Assembly: GCF_000378945.1 (NCBI RefSeq)
Contig: NZ_KB900539.1
Coordinates: 3,484,122-3,548,121, forward strand
Length of the DNA: 64,000 bases
DNA from: Methyloversatilis universalis EHg5
GTDB lineage: Bacteria > Pseudomonadota > Gammaproteobacteria > Burkholderiales > Rhodocyclaceae
Direction of reading: 5' to 3'
Part shown: positions 19,026 to 27,068 of the stretch, piece by piece
Position numbering within the stretch: position 1 is the stretch's first letter
Layout: each line of letters starts with the position of its first letter
Translations under genes and position numbers: made by a program
The notes under the pieces: generated by a model
Told to the model about the DNA's origin: nothing
The model's database searches: none
The model's input: only the letters and a program-made list of their open reading frames with translations

Positions 19026-20005
19026 CAGCGGTTCTCGGCACTTTCTCGGAAACCGGTTTCGGTCCCATAGCCATAACCGTAGCCATAGTAACCATAGTAA
19101 CCATCGGTACGGGCGTAACGGGCCTTGTTGAGCACCAGCATCTTGACCGGGCAGCCCTGCACCTTGGCCAGCGCCTGCTTGACCATGGTGTGCGTGGTGC
19201 GCCCGGCTTCCACCACCATCACCAGCTGTCCCATCGACTGCGCCAGCGTCGGCGCTTCGGTGGTCACCATCAGCGGCGGCGAATCGAAAATGATGATGCG
19301 GTCGGCGTAGCGATGCGCCAGTTCCACCAGCAGGGCACGCATCGCGCCGCTGGCCAGCAGTTCGGTCGCATTCTTGTGCGGCATGCCGGCCGGCAGCAAC
19401 GTGAGCTTTTCGACGTTGGTGCGCAGCATCACGTCCTGCAGACGCACGTCCTCGTCGAGCAGCACGTCCATCAGGCCCTTGGCGGGCGGCAGACCAAGCA
19501 GGTTCAGGATGGACGGGCGGGCGACGTCGGCATCGACCAGCAGCACCCGGTTGTCCAGTTCCATCGCGATGCTCATCGCGAGATTGATCGAGTTGAAGCT
19601 CTTGCCCTCGCCCGGCACCGAACTGGTCACCATGATGAGGTTGCCGTTATCGACCGGTGCGGCGCCCTTGCCGTGCGCATTGGCCAGTATGGGGCGCTTG
19701 ATGACGCGGAATTCTTCGGCGATCTGGGAACGCGGTGCCGACGGCACCACCAGACCCATGGAATCCAGTCGCGCCAGATCGAGCTCGACCAGGCGGGAGT
19801 TTTCACCGGCAGCCGGCTTCACGCTGTCCGGCACCGCGACCGCTGCCGGCGCAACCGGTGCGGGGGCGGGCGCAGCGCTGATCGGTGCCGGTGCCGCCGG
19901 AGCGACTTCGGCAGCCGGCGCGGGCGCCTGCCCGTCCTCGCCGATCTCGACACCCGCACGCTTCAGATGGGCCATCCGCTCGATGGCCTGTTCGATGATG
20001 CTCAT
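19025..20005 (-). CDS. XrtA-associated tyrosine autokinase (CpsD/CapB family)
   Basis: A 326-residue cytoplasmic bacterial tyrosine kinase that partners the chain-length determinant and controls polymer length through cyclic autophosphorylation. Walker A is at about 128-137 (SSVPGEGKSF), Walker A' at 155-160 (LLVDAD) and Walker B is IIIFDSPP. The N-terminal 65 residues form an Ala/Pro-rich linker after the conserved MSIIEQAIERM. The C-terminal tail holds a striking tyrosine cluster (DGYYGYYGYGYGYG), the probable autophosphorylation region. A GAGG ribosome-binding site lies 7 bp before the ATG, and the gene is 9 bp downstream of the wzz-like gene. Confidence 0.93.
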   Translation of the reverse strand: MSIIEQAIERMAHLKRAGVEIGEDGQAPAPAAEVAPAAPAPISAAPAPAPVAPAAVAVPDSVKPAAGENSRLVELDLARLDSMGLVVPSAPRSQIAEEFRVIKRPILANAHGKGAAPVDNGNLIMVTSSVPGEGKSFNSINLAMSIAMELDNRVLLVDADVARPSILNLLGLPPAKGLMDVLLDEDVRLQDVMLRTNVEKLTLLPAGMPHKNATELLASGAMRALLVELAHRYADRIIIFDSPPLMVTTEAPTLAQSMGQLVMVVEAGRTTHTMVKQALAKVQGCPVKMLVLNKARYARTDGYYGYYGYGYGYGTETGFRESAENR

Positions 20006-20014
20006 GATTGATCC

Positions 20015-21616
20015 TCAGGCACTGCGCATCACGAGTGACACGAACGCGAGCATGGCGACATAGGCAGCCACCAGACCGCCCAGACCACCGAAGAACACGA
20101 AGGTCCGGCGACGCTCGTAGCGCTTGCGCTCATTGGCGAGCAGCATCGACACCGAGCCGAGCACCGGCACGCCGGACACCTCGGCCAGAGCGCGACCGTC
20201 GTGGAACACCGGCCTGAGCTGGGACACGACGAAGGATGCCGCAACCCCCACCAGCATCGACGCAGCCAGCACCGCGGTCAGCAGGATGAGACGGTTGGGC
20301 GCCACGGGCTCCGGTGCCACGCGCGGCGGTTCGATCAGCCGGAATTCGGCGACGCCGGTGGCATCCATTTCTTCCGAGATGGACGCCGATTCACGGCGCG
20401 ACACGAGGTTGTTGTAGTTGGTGCGATGCACTTCGTAATCGCGATTCAGCTGGCTGAATTCGGCTTCGAGTTCAGGCAGCAGGCGAGAGGACTGCTTGAG
20501 AGTGGTCAGACGCGTCTGATACTCGCCCACGCGCGCGCCCAGCGACGCCACCGACGCTTCGGCGGACGCCAGCGCAACCTTGATCTGCTGGTACACCGGA
20601 TTGGGTATCTGCGCGCCGCTCAGCTGAGCACCCTGCGCCGGCTTGGCATCGGCGCTCTTGGCCGCTTCAGCCGCGTGCTTCTCGATGATCTGCTTGCGCT
20701 CGTCCTCGAGATTGCGGATGCGTGCCCGCAGTTGCTGGATATCCGGATGCTTTTCGGTGTAACGCTGAAGCATGCCTTCCACGTCGTTACGCAGCGCCGA
20801 GATGCGGGCGTCGATTTCCGCCGTGGAGGGGCCGCTCGAACCGCCGGAGCCGATGCCCAGCGAGGACGCATCGGCATTCAGGGTCGGCTCTTCACCCGCC
20901 AGCTGGCGCTTGAGCGCGTCGCGCGAATTGGTGGCTTCGCGCAGGTCGAGCTGCGCCTGATTCAGCTGAGCCTGCACCTCGCTCAACGAACCGAAGTAAT
21001 CCTTCCCGCCGCCGCCTGCACGCTCCAGGTTCTTCAGCTTGAATTCCTTGAGGCGGTTTTCCGCCTCCAGCAGCTTGGCCTCATAGGCCTTGATCTGCTC
21101 CTCGATGAACTTGCGCGCCTGATCGGCATCCTGACGCTTGCTGCCCAGGCCGGATTCGACGAACAGGGTCACCATCGCCTGCACAACCTTCTGCGCGCGC
21201 GCCGGTTTCCTGTCGCGATAGGACACGATGTAGAGGTTGTCGCGCCCTGAGCTGGACAGCTTGACGCTTTCCATCAGGTCGTCGATCAGCTTGTCGCGCT
21301 CGACCTTGGTCTTGGCTTCGAGATCGAGGTCCGCCATGCGGATCAGCTTCTCGATGTTCGGCCGGCTGATCAGCGTGCGACTCAGCATATTGATCTGCTG
21401 GTCGAGATTGGGCGTCACCGTAAGACCGGACATCAGCGGCCGCAGGATGGACTGGGTATCCACATAGATCTTGGCGGAGGCCTGGTACTGATCGGGCAGC
21501 ACGAGCACCACGCCCATGCCGGCCAGACCGACCACCCAGGCGGCGATCAGGCCAACCCAGCGATAGCCCCAGGCAGACCTGAGATAACCCGACAACTGGC
21601 GGAGAAAATCATCCAC
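20015..21616 (-). CDS. XrtA system polysaccharide chain-length determinant (Wzz/PCP family)
   Basis: A 533-residue inner-membrane co-polymerase. One transmembrane helix lies near residues 18-38 (WVGLIAAWVVGLAGMGVVL), a long periplasmic coiled-coil region spans about 160-400, and a proline-flanked second helix sits near 430-455. A third hydrophobic segment is at the C-terminus (residues about 505-528). The start is GTG at 21616 (MDDFLRQLSG). It would set polymer chain length together with the tyrosine kinase encoded next and the Wza-like exporter encoded before it. Confidence 0.92.
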   Translation of the reverse strand: MDDFLRQLSGYLRSAWGYRWVGLIAAWVVGLAGMGVVLVLPDQYQASAKIYVDTQSILRPLMSGLTVTPNLDQQINMLSRTLISRPNIEKLIRMADLDLEAKTKVERDKLIDDLMESVKLSSSGRDNLYIVSYRDRKPARAQKVVQAMVTLFVESGLGSKRQDADQARKFIEEQIKAYEAKLLEAENRLKEFKLKNLERAGGGGKDYFGSLSEVQAQLNQAQLDLREATNSRDALKRQLAGEEPTLNADASSLGIGSGGSSGPSTAEIDARISALRNDVEGMLQRYTEKHPDIQQLRARIRNLEDERKQIIEKHAAEAAKSADAKPAQGAQLSGAQIPNPVYQQIKVALASAEASVASLGARVGEYQTRLTTLKQSSRLLPELEAEFSQLNRDYEVHRTNYNNLVSRRESASISEEMDATGVAEFRLIEPPRVAPEPVAPNRLILLTAVLAASMLVGVAASFVVSQLRPVFHDGRALAEVSGVPVLGSVSMLLANERKRYERRRTFVFFGGLGGLVAAYVAMLAFVSLVMRSA

Positions 21617-21659
21617 GGCTACTGAACCCTTCCGGCTGAAGCACGATGACCCGACACGC

Positions 21660-22286
21660 TCAGAACCAGCTCTGCGGAATGATCAGGATGTCGCCCGGCT
21701 TCACATCGACGTTGGCGCTCACGTCGCCGCGACGGATCAGGTCCTTCAGGCGCACGTTGTACTGCTTGTCGCCTTCCGAAGTACGCAGGATGGAGGCCCC
21801 GTTGCCGTCAGCAAAGTCGGTGATGCCGCCGACCGCAATCATCACGTCGAGCAGCGTCATCTTCTGCTTGTAGGCCAGCGCCTGCGGCTTGGCGGCTTCG
21901 CCGATCACGCGGATCTGTTCGCTGTAGGGGCCGATGCCACCGGCGACGATGACGGTGACGATGGGATCGCGGATGTACTTACCCAGCACCTGTTCGATCT
22001 CGCGGGCCAGGGTCGAGGGGTCACGGCCGGCCGCCGGCAGATCCTCGAACAGGGTGCCGGTGATCTTGCCGTCCGGACGGATGGTGACGGTGGAAGAAAT
22101 CTCCGGATTGCGCCAGACGACGATGCTCACCGAGTCACCCGGACCCAGGATGTAGTTGTAATCGTCGCTGTAGGCCTGCGTCGGGGCCGGCGGATACGGC
22201 GAGGAAGCGCAGCCAGCGAAGGCAAGCGGCACCAGCAGCAGCGCCAGCAGGCGCAGCATGGACATCAGACGGTCAGAATTCAACAT
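21660..22286 (-). CDS. XrtA/PEP-CTERM exopolysaccharide export lipoprotein (Wza family)
   Basis: A 208-residue outer-membrane lipoprotein with a Poly_export domain followed by SLBB-type domains, shorter than E. coli Wza as is usual in XrtA loci. It would form the outer-membrane channel for the polymer. The signal peptide ends in a lipobox (LAFAGC). The export signature YILGPGDSVSIVVWRN is followed by VTIRPDGKI. The ATG at 22286 has a GGAGG ribosome-binding site 7 bp upstream, which rejects the longer reading. It appears to be the first gene of the long exopolysaccharide operon. Confidence 0.92.
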   Translation of the reverse strand: MLNSDRLMSMLRLLALLLVPLAFAGCASSPYPPAPTQAYSDDYNYILGPGDSVSIVVWRNPEISSTVTIRPDGKITGTLFEDLPAAGRDPSTLAREIEQVLGKYIRDPIVTVIVAGGIGPYSEQIRVIGEAAKPQALAYKQKMTLLDVMIAVGGITDFADGNGASILRTSEGDKQYNVRLKDLIRRGDVSANVDVKPGDILIIPQSWF

Positions 22287-22323
22287 TGCTTCCTCCAAAG
22301 GACAGCGGCCAGACAAGCCGCGA

Positions 22324-22329
22324 ATCATA
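22324..22329 (-). promoter_or_regulatory. Possible -10 box of the exopolysaccharide operon
   Basis: On the minus strand TATGAT lies 38 bp before the wza-like start. No good -35 hexamer is found at normal spacing, so this would be a weak or activator-dependent promoter. The 84-bp gap to the preceding permease gene holds no terminator that I can see, so readthrough from the permeases is possible. Confidence 0.3.
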
Positions 22330-22370
22330 GCCAAGGCGCCGGTTCGCGCGCTCTAATGCGTCACGGCCGG

Positions 22371-23582
22371 TCAGATGTTGTAGCGCAGCGCATCAACGAT
22401 GGGCGTGCGCGACACCTTGCGGGCCGGCAGCAGAGCCGCCGCTACGGTGGCCCCGACGCCGACCAGGAAGGCCAGCATTACATTTTCCGGCATCACCCGG
22501 ATGGACGCGGTGTACCCCACGTTCGAATTCGGCGGCGGCGGCATCGGAATGCCGACTTCGCTGATCGCCAGCGCCACCAGCACGCCGACCAGCACGCCGC
22601 AGATCGCGCCGCTCAGCCCCAGCAGCGCGTTCTCCGTCAGCACCAGCCGGAACACGTATCCTCGCGAATTGCCGAGTGCCATGAGCGTTCCGAATTCACC
22701 GACCCGCTCAAAGACACTCATGTTCACAGTATTGAACACGCTCAGCAGCACCATCATCAGCACGATCCACTGCAGCACGCCGAACTGGGTCCGGTAGAGC
22801 TCAACGGTCTTCGAATAGAAGTCGGAAAGCTGCACCCAGTCACGGATGTCGAACCCCAGACTTTCCAGCTTGGGCACCAGCAGCTCCTTCACCCGTGCGG
22901 TATCGACCGTGCGATGCAGCAGCAGCACGATGGAGTTCGATCCTTCGCGCGCAACCAGATTGCGGGCGGCCGCCACCGGAATTCTTACGGCACGCGCGTC
23001 GAAATCCTTTGAAAAACTCTGGAACACGCCGACCACCGAAAATTCGGTGGTATTCAGCGCGCCGTCCGCGGTATTCATGATGAGCGTCACCGCATCGCCC
23101 GGCTTCAGCGCCAGCGCCTTGGCCACGCCATCGCCGATCAGGATGCCGCCGCTGTCGCTGTCCTTCAGTGCACGCCCGGCCGTGATGCGGACGAAGGTGC
23201 CGAGATGGCTCTCCTTGTCAGGCTCCACCCCCTCCCCCATCACCGCCCAGTCAGCCTTGCCGTTGTTGAGCAGGCCGGTGAAGCTCACTCGCTGCAGCAC
23301 CGTATCCGCCTCCGGCATGCGCGCCGCAAACTCGGCAATCCTGGCCGCATCGTCGATCATGAATTTTTCGGGCGAACGCGAACCCTGTTCGTAGAAGCCC
23401 TTGCGGAACACCTGCACATGACCCAGCTGGCTGTGTATAGTCGCCTCGCCCAGCTGGGTGAGCACGTCGGCCACAAAACCGCCACTCAGGATGAGACCGG
23501 CCACACCGAAGATGATGGCGGCCAGCGTCATCGCGGTACGCGATTTCTGGCGGAGGATGTTGCGCAGGGCGAGCTTGAACAT
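22371..23582 (-). CDS. FtsX/LolC-type ABC transporter permease (second of a pair)
   Basis: A 403-residue permease with the four-helix layout of LolC/MacB: a first helix at about 20-42 (TAMTLAAIIFGVAGLILSGGF), a large periplasmic domain, and three C-terminal helices with the FtsX core (VGEFGTLMALGNSRGYVFRLV). Such permeases work as mechanotransmitters, extracting lipids or lipoproteins from the inner membrane and not forming a channel. The ATG at 23582 (MFKLALRNIL) is 5 bp after the stop of the first permease. No ATPase is adjacent; the only LolD-like ATPase in the window is at 32021-32776. Confidence 0.9.
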   Translation of the reverse strand: MFKLALRNILRQKSRTAMTLAAIIFGVAGLILSGGFVADVLTQLGEATIHSQLGHVQVFRKGFYEQGSRSPEKFMIDDAARIAEFAARMPEADTVLQRVSFTGLLNNGKADWAVMGEGVEPDKESHLGTFVRITAGRALKDSDSGGILIGDGVAKALALKPGDAVTLIMNTADGALNTTEFSVVGVFQSFSKDFDARAVRIPVAAARNLVAREGSNSIVLLLHRTVDTARVKELLVPKLESLGFDIRDWVQLSDFYSKTVELYRTQFGVLQWIVLMMVLLSVFNTVNMSVFERVGEFGTLMALGNSRGYVFRLVLTENALLGLSGAICGVLVGVLVALAISEVGIPMPPPPNSNVGYTASIRVMPENVMLAFLVGVGATVAAALLPARKVSRTPIVDALRYNI

Positions 23583-23587
23583 GGCGG

Positions 23588-24817
23588 TCAGCGGCTCTGC
23601 CGGAGCGCGTCGACGATATTCATGCGCGAGGCGCGCCACGCCGGATACAGACTGGACACGAAAGCGCTGGCTACCGCGATCGCCAGCGCCCTGGCGACGA
23701 TGCCGAACGTGAGCCGGATCTCGCCGCTGAAGCCCTGTTCCATGCCCGGTGGCGGCGGCAGCGGAATGCCGACCGCCGAAATCGCCAGTGCCAGCACGCA
23801 GCCGATCACCACGCCCAGACCGCCCCCCACCAGCCCGAGCATCACGCCTTCCGACATGAAGATGCGACGGATGCGCGCCCGGGTCAGTCCGAGCGCCATG
23901 CAGGTGCCGATCTCGCTCACCCGCTCCATCACGCTCATCGACAGCGTGTTGGAAATGCTCAGCACGATGATCATCAGGATGATGAACTGCACCACATTGA
24001 CCTGGCTGGCAAACAGATCGCGCGTCTTGTTATAGAAGTCGGACAGCTGATACCAGGGAACCAGATCGAACTTGCCGGCGGGCATCACGCCTTTCAGCTC
24101 AGCCAGTTTGGCGTCGGTCTGCGCGGTGTCGTCAAGCAGCACCAGCCACTGCTGGGCACCATTGACCCGCACCAGCTGCTGGGCCAGCGCAAGCGGCATG
24201 CGCAACGCGGAGTCGTCGTATTCCTTGCTGACCGAATTGAACAGACCCACCACCGGCGCCTCGACCGCATTCACGTTGCCGGCAGCGGTGGTGGTCATCA
24301 GCACCACCGTATCGCCGACCTGCACGCCGAGATTGGCCGCCAGACCACGGCCCATGATCATTTCGTTCACGCCGTCGGCCGACAGGTTGCGACCGCGGGT
24401 GATGGTGACCGAACTCGACAGCACCGACTCGGCCTTGGCCGAAACCCCCTGACCGAGGAAGGCCAGCGTATTGTCGCCCTTGCTGGCCAGCCCGTTGAAG
24501 CTCAGGCGCGGCGCGACCACCTTCACGTCGGCACCGGATTCGATTTTCTGCCGGAGCGCGTCCTCGCCGTCGATCACGAAGCCATAGGGATCCGAAGTGC
24601 CGCGCTCGACATAACCCGGACGCACCACCTGCACATGGCCAAGCTGGGACTTTATGGTCGATTCCCGCATACCCTCCATCAGCCACTCGATGAAGCCGGC
24701 GGACAGGATCATCGCGATCACGCCGAAACTGACCGCACCGATGGCAATGAGCGTGCGGCGTCCCTGACGGAGGACGCTGCGCATCGCCAGCCACAGGTCA
24801 AGCAGCCAAAACTTCAT
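23588..24817 (-). CDS. FtsX/LolC-type ABC transporter permease (first of a pair)
   Basis: A 409-residue paralogue of the adjacent permease. It shares the architecture of an N-terminal helix (LIAIGAVSFGVIAMILSAGF), a periplasmic domain of about 220 residues and a C-terminal FtsX domain (VSEIGTCMALGLTRARIRRIF). Shared segments include KSQLGHVQV and IPLPPPP near the third helix, so the pair may form a heterodimer like LolCE. It is the promoter-proximal gene of its operon and is divergent from the ThiF-like gene across 110 bp. Cargo is unknown; the neighbours suggest envelope lipids or lipid-modified products. Confidence 0.9.
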   Translation of the reverse strand: MKFWLLDLWLAMRSVLRQGRRTLIAIGAVSFGVIAMILSAGFIEWLMEGMRESTIKSQLGHVQVVRPGYVERGTSDPYGFVIDGEDALRQKIESGADVKVVAPRLSFNGLASKGDNTLAFLGQGVSAKAESVLSSSVTITRGRNLSADGVNEMIMGRGLAANLGVQVGDTVVLMTTTAAGNVNAVEAPVVGLFNSVSKEYDDSALRMPLALAQQLVRVNGAQQWLVLLDDTAQTDAKLAELKGVMPAGKFDLVPWYQLSDFYNKTRDLFASQVNVVQFIILMIIVLSISNTLSMSVMERVSEIGTCMALGLTRARIRRIFMSEGVMLGLVGGGLGVVIGCVLALAISAVGIPLPPPPGMEQGFSGEIRLTFGIVARALAIAVASAFVSSLYPAWRASRMNIVDALRQSR

Positions 24818-24836
24818 CCGGATTCAAGACTTCAGG

Positions 24837-24852
24837 TGCTAAGGTATTGCCA
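24837..24852 (-). promoter_or_regulatory. Possible sigma-54 promoter for the permease pair
   Basis: The minus-strand sequence TGGCAATACCTTAGCA has GG and GC separated by exactly 10 bases, as sigma-54 requires, 20-35 bp before the permease start. The -12 block (TAGCA in place of TTGCA) and the CG after TGGCA are imperfect, so this is a moderate candidate. Confidence 0.35.
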
Positions 24853-24886
24853 GCATAACAGTTTTCCCCTCACCATCCCCAGCTGT

Positions 24887-24900
24887 CGACGCATGCGTCG
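24887..24900. promoter_or_regulatory. Palindrome in a divergent promoter region
   Basis: A perfect 14-bp palindrome (CGACGCATGCGTCG) lies 27 bp before the ThiF-like start, in the divergent region between it and the ABC permeases. It could be an operator for either direction. No regulator gene is nearby. Confidence 0.35.
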
Positions 24901-24927
24901 GAGATAGCCGGGACACCGGGTGGAGCG

Positions 24928-25803
24928 ATGACAACACAGTTCAATTACGAAGAAGCTTTCAGCCGCAATCTCGGCTGGTTCACCGAAGCCGAACAGGCCA
25001 GACTGCGCCGGAGCACGATCGCCATCGCCGGTCTAGGCGGCGTCGGCGGCATTCACCTGCTCACGCTGGCCCGACTGGGCATAGGCCGCTTCCGGATCGC
25101 CGATTTCGACACTTTCGGCGTACACAACTTCAATCGCCAGGTCGGCGCGACCATGAGCACGCTCGACCGCTCCAAGATAGAAGTGCTGACCGAACAGGCG
25201 CGCGACATCAATCCGGACATCGAGATCGAGTGCTTTCCGCAGGGCGTGTCGCCGGACGACCCGGACAGCTTTCTGAAGGGTGCGGACGTCTACGTCGACG
25301 GCCTTGATTTTTTTGCATTTTCCGCCCGCAGAGCCACATTCGCCGCCTGCCACCGCCTGGGCATCCCGGCGGTGACCGCAGCACCGCTGGGCATGGGCAC
25401 CGGGCTGCTGGTGTTCTCACCACAGGGCATGAGTTTCGAACAGTATTTCCGGCTGGACGGCTGCGACGAAACCGAACAGGCCTTGCGCTTCCTCGTCGGT
25501 CTGGCACCAGCCGGACTGCACCGCCCCTATCTGGTCGAGCCCTCGCGCATTGATCTGGCCAACAAGCGCGGCCCGTCCACGATGATTGCCTGCAACCTCT
25601 GCGCAGGCGTCGCCGCCGCCGAAACGGTCAAGCTGCTGCTCGGCCGCGGCGACGTAAGACCGGCTCCATGGGCCCTGCAGTTCGATGCCTTCCGCAATCG
25701 GATGGTCCGCACCTGGCGACCGGGCGGCAACGGCAACCCCTTGCAGCGCCTCATCATCGCCCTCGGCCGGCGGCAGCTGCTCAAGCAGATCACCCGCGCC
25801 TGA
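24928..25803 (+). CDS. ThiF/MoeB-like E1-type adenylyltransferase
   Basis: A 291-residue E1-like enzyme. The Rossmann loop GLGGVGG is at residues 35-41, the acidic pair is in IADFDTFGVHNFNRQ (Asp59, Asp61, with Asn69 and Arg70 of the ATP site), and a later CNLC is a single possible metal-binding pair. Enzymes of this fold adenylate the C-terminus of a ubiquitin-like protein or peptide. The usual second CxxC pair and a clear catalytic Cys loop are not evident. The gene is followed after 15 bp by a nitroreductase-like gene, a known recurrent partnership of unknown function. It is probably not for thiamine or molybdopterin synthesis, since no thi or moa gene is near. Confidence 0.85.
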   Translation: MTTQFNYEEAFSRNLGWFTEAEQARLRRSTIAIAGLGGVGGIHLLTLARLGIGRFRIADFDTFGVHNFNRQVGATMSTLDRSKIEVLTEQARDINPDIEIECFPQGVSPDDPDSFLKGADVYVDGLDFFAFSARRATFAACHRLGIPAVTAAPLGMGTGLLVFSPQGMSFEQYFRLDGCDETEQALRFLVGLAPAGLHRPYLVEPSRIDLANKRGPSTMIACNLCAGVAAAETVKLLLGRGDVRPAPWALQFDAFRNRMVRTWRPGGNGNPLQRLIIALGRRQLLKQITRA

Positions 25804-25818
25804 TTAACGGAGCTCCCC

Positions 25819-26889
25819 ATGCGCACGATAGAAAAGATTCTCGATCAGGCCCGCTGGGCTCCCAGCGGCGATAACACCCAGACCTGGCGATTCGAAATCC
25901 TGAGCGACGACCATGTGGTCATCCACGGTTTCGACACCCGAGACTGGTGCGTCTATGACCTGGACGGCCACGCCAGTCAGCTCGCGGTGGGCGCCCTGCT
26001 GGAAACGCTGTCCATCGCCGCCAGCGGCCACGGTCTGCGGGCCGACATCACTCGCCGTCCTGACACGCCGGACACCCATCTGCTGTTCGATGTGCGGCTG
26101 GAGCCCGATTCGTCAGTCCAGCCCAGCCCGCTCATCCCCTGCATTGAAACCCGCAGCGTGCAACGCCGCGCCATGGGCAGCCGCGCGCTGACGCTGGACG
26201 AGCGCAAGGCACTGGAAGCCGCCGTTGCGCCCTACCGCATTCTGTGGTTCGAAACGCTGGGCGAGCGGTCGCGCATCGCCAAGCTGAATTTCGACAGCGC
26301 GGAAATCCGGCTCACGATTCCAGAGGCCTTCCGTACCCATTCGACCATCATTGAATGGGGCGCCCGCTTCAGCGAGGACCGTATCCCGGAAGTCGCGGTC
26401 GGCGTAGATCCGATGACCGCCAGGCTGATGAAGTTCGTGATGCAGAGCTGGGGGCGCGTCGATTTCTTTAACAGGTGGCTGTTCGGCACACTGGCGCCCC
26501 GCATACAGCTCGATTACATCCCGGGCATCGCATGCTCGGCCCACGCCTTCATGGTGGCCCCGTCAGCGCCGGTTTCAATCGACGACCACATCGCGGCCGG
26601 GCGGGCGATGCAGCGACTGTGGCTCACGACAGAAAAGCTGGGCCTGCAGTCGCAGCCCGAAATGACCCCGCTCATCTTCAATCAGTACGCACGTGAAGGT
26701 AAGCACTTCACCGGAAAGGAATCCGCTCGTCACCGGGCCGCGGATCTAGCGGCCCGCCTGGGCACGCTGTTGTCACCGGAAAACGTCGATCGCACGGTCT
26801 GGGTGTGCCGACTCGGCCGCAAACGCCCCATACCTGGCCGCTCGATCCGACTGCCCCTGCCCCGATTGAATACATCACAGGATCGCTGA
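25819..26889 (+). CDS. Long nitroreductase-family protein paired with the ThiF-like enzyme
   Basis: A 356-residue protein, much longer than the roughly 200-residue simple nitroreductases. The FMN-contact signature ARWAPSGDNTQTWRFE is at residues 11-26 and further family-like segments lie in the C-terminal half (AGRAMQRLWLTTEKLGLQSQPE). It may oxidise or reduce a small molecule or peptide using FMN, as SagB-like azoline oxidases do, but no such peptide substrate is seen here. It is in one operon with the ThiF-like gene. Whether this should be called MoeY-like is uncertain. Confidence 0.75.
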   Translation: MRTIEKILDQARWAPSGDNTQTWRFEILSDDHVVIHGFDTRDWCVYDLDGHASQLAVGALLETLSIAASGHGLRADITRRPDTPDTHLLFDVRLEPDSSVQPSPLIPCIETRSVQRRAMGSRALTLDERKALEAAVAPYRILWFETLGERSRIAKLNFDSAEIRLTIPEAFRTHSTIIEWGARFSEDRIPEVAVGVDPMTARLMKFVMQSWGRVDFFNRWLFGTLAPRIQLDYIPGIACSAHAFMVAPSAPVSIDDHIAAGRAMQRLWLTTEKLGLQSQPEMTPLIFNQYAREGKHFTGKESARHRAADLAARLGTLLSPENVDRTVWVCRLGRKRPIPGRSIRLPLPRLNTSQDR

Positions 26890-26953
26890 ACAGGCTGTCG
26901 GTAAACCTTACAGAACCACAGGCGCTGCACACCGAATCACCGGACACAGAACT

Positions 26954-26985
26954 TCGTTGAAAAAAACATCATTCATTTTCAACGA
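26954..26985. promoter_or_regulatory. Perfect 10-bp inverted repeat upstream of the PEP-CTERM gene
   Basis: TCGTTGAAAA and TTTTCAACGA form perfect arms with a 12-base spacer, centred about 64 bp before the predicted sigma-54 start site of the PEP-CTERM gene. It could be an enhancer-binding-protein site; the PrsR regulator known for PEP-CTERM genes is a candidate. It could also act as a terminator hairpin for the nitroreductase gene ending at 26889, but no U-tract follows. Confidence 0.45.
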
Positions 26986-27006
26986 GATAAAAGAATAGTC
27001 TAAAAC

Positions 27007-27022
27007 TGGCCCGTCGATTGCT
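27007..27022 (+). promoter_or_regulatory. Sigma-54 promoter of the PEP-CTERM gene
   Basis: TGGCCCGTCGATTGCT fits the -24/-12 consensus TGGCACG-N4-TTGCW with one mismatch and exact GG-to-GC spacing. Transcription would begin near 27034, giving a leader of about 35 bases that carries GGAG before the ATG at 27069. Sigma-54 control of PEP-CTERM genes is established in floc-forming relatives. Confidence 0.72.
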
Positions 27023-27068
27023 TATAGCCAACCGTGGTTCTCCCAAGCCAACCAACGGAGTAATTCAA

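Noticed and set aside
22286-22334. A longer start for the Wza-like lipoprotein
   Set aside because: It would place extra residues before the signal peptide, and the GGAGG site lies inside that extension, right before the ATG at 22286.
24928-25803. thiF or moeB of thiamine or molybdopterin synthesis
   Set aside because: No thiS, thiG, moaD or moaE partner is present, and the neighbouring nitroreductase and exosortase-linked genes point elsewhere.
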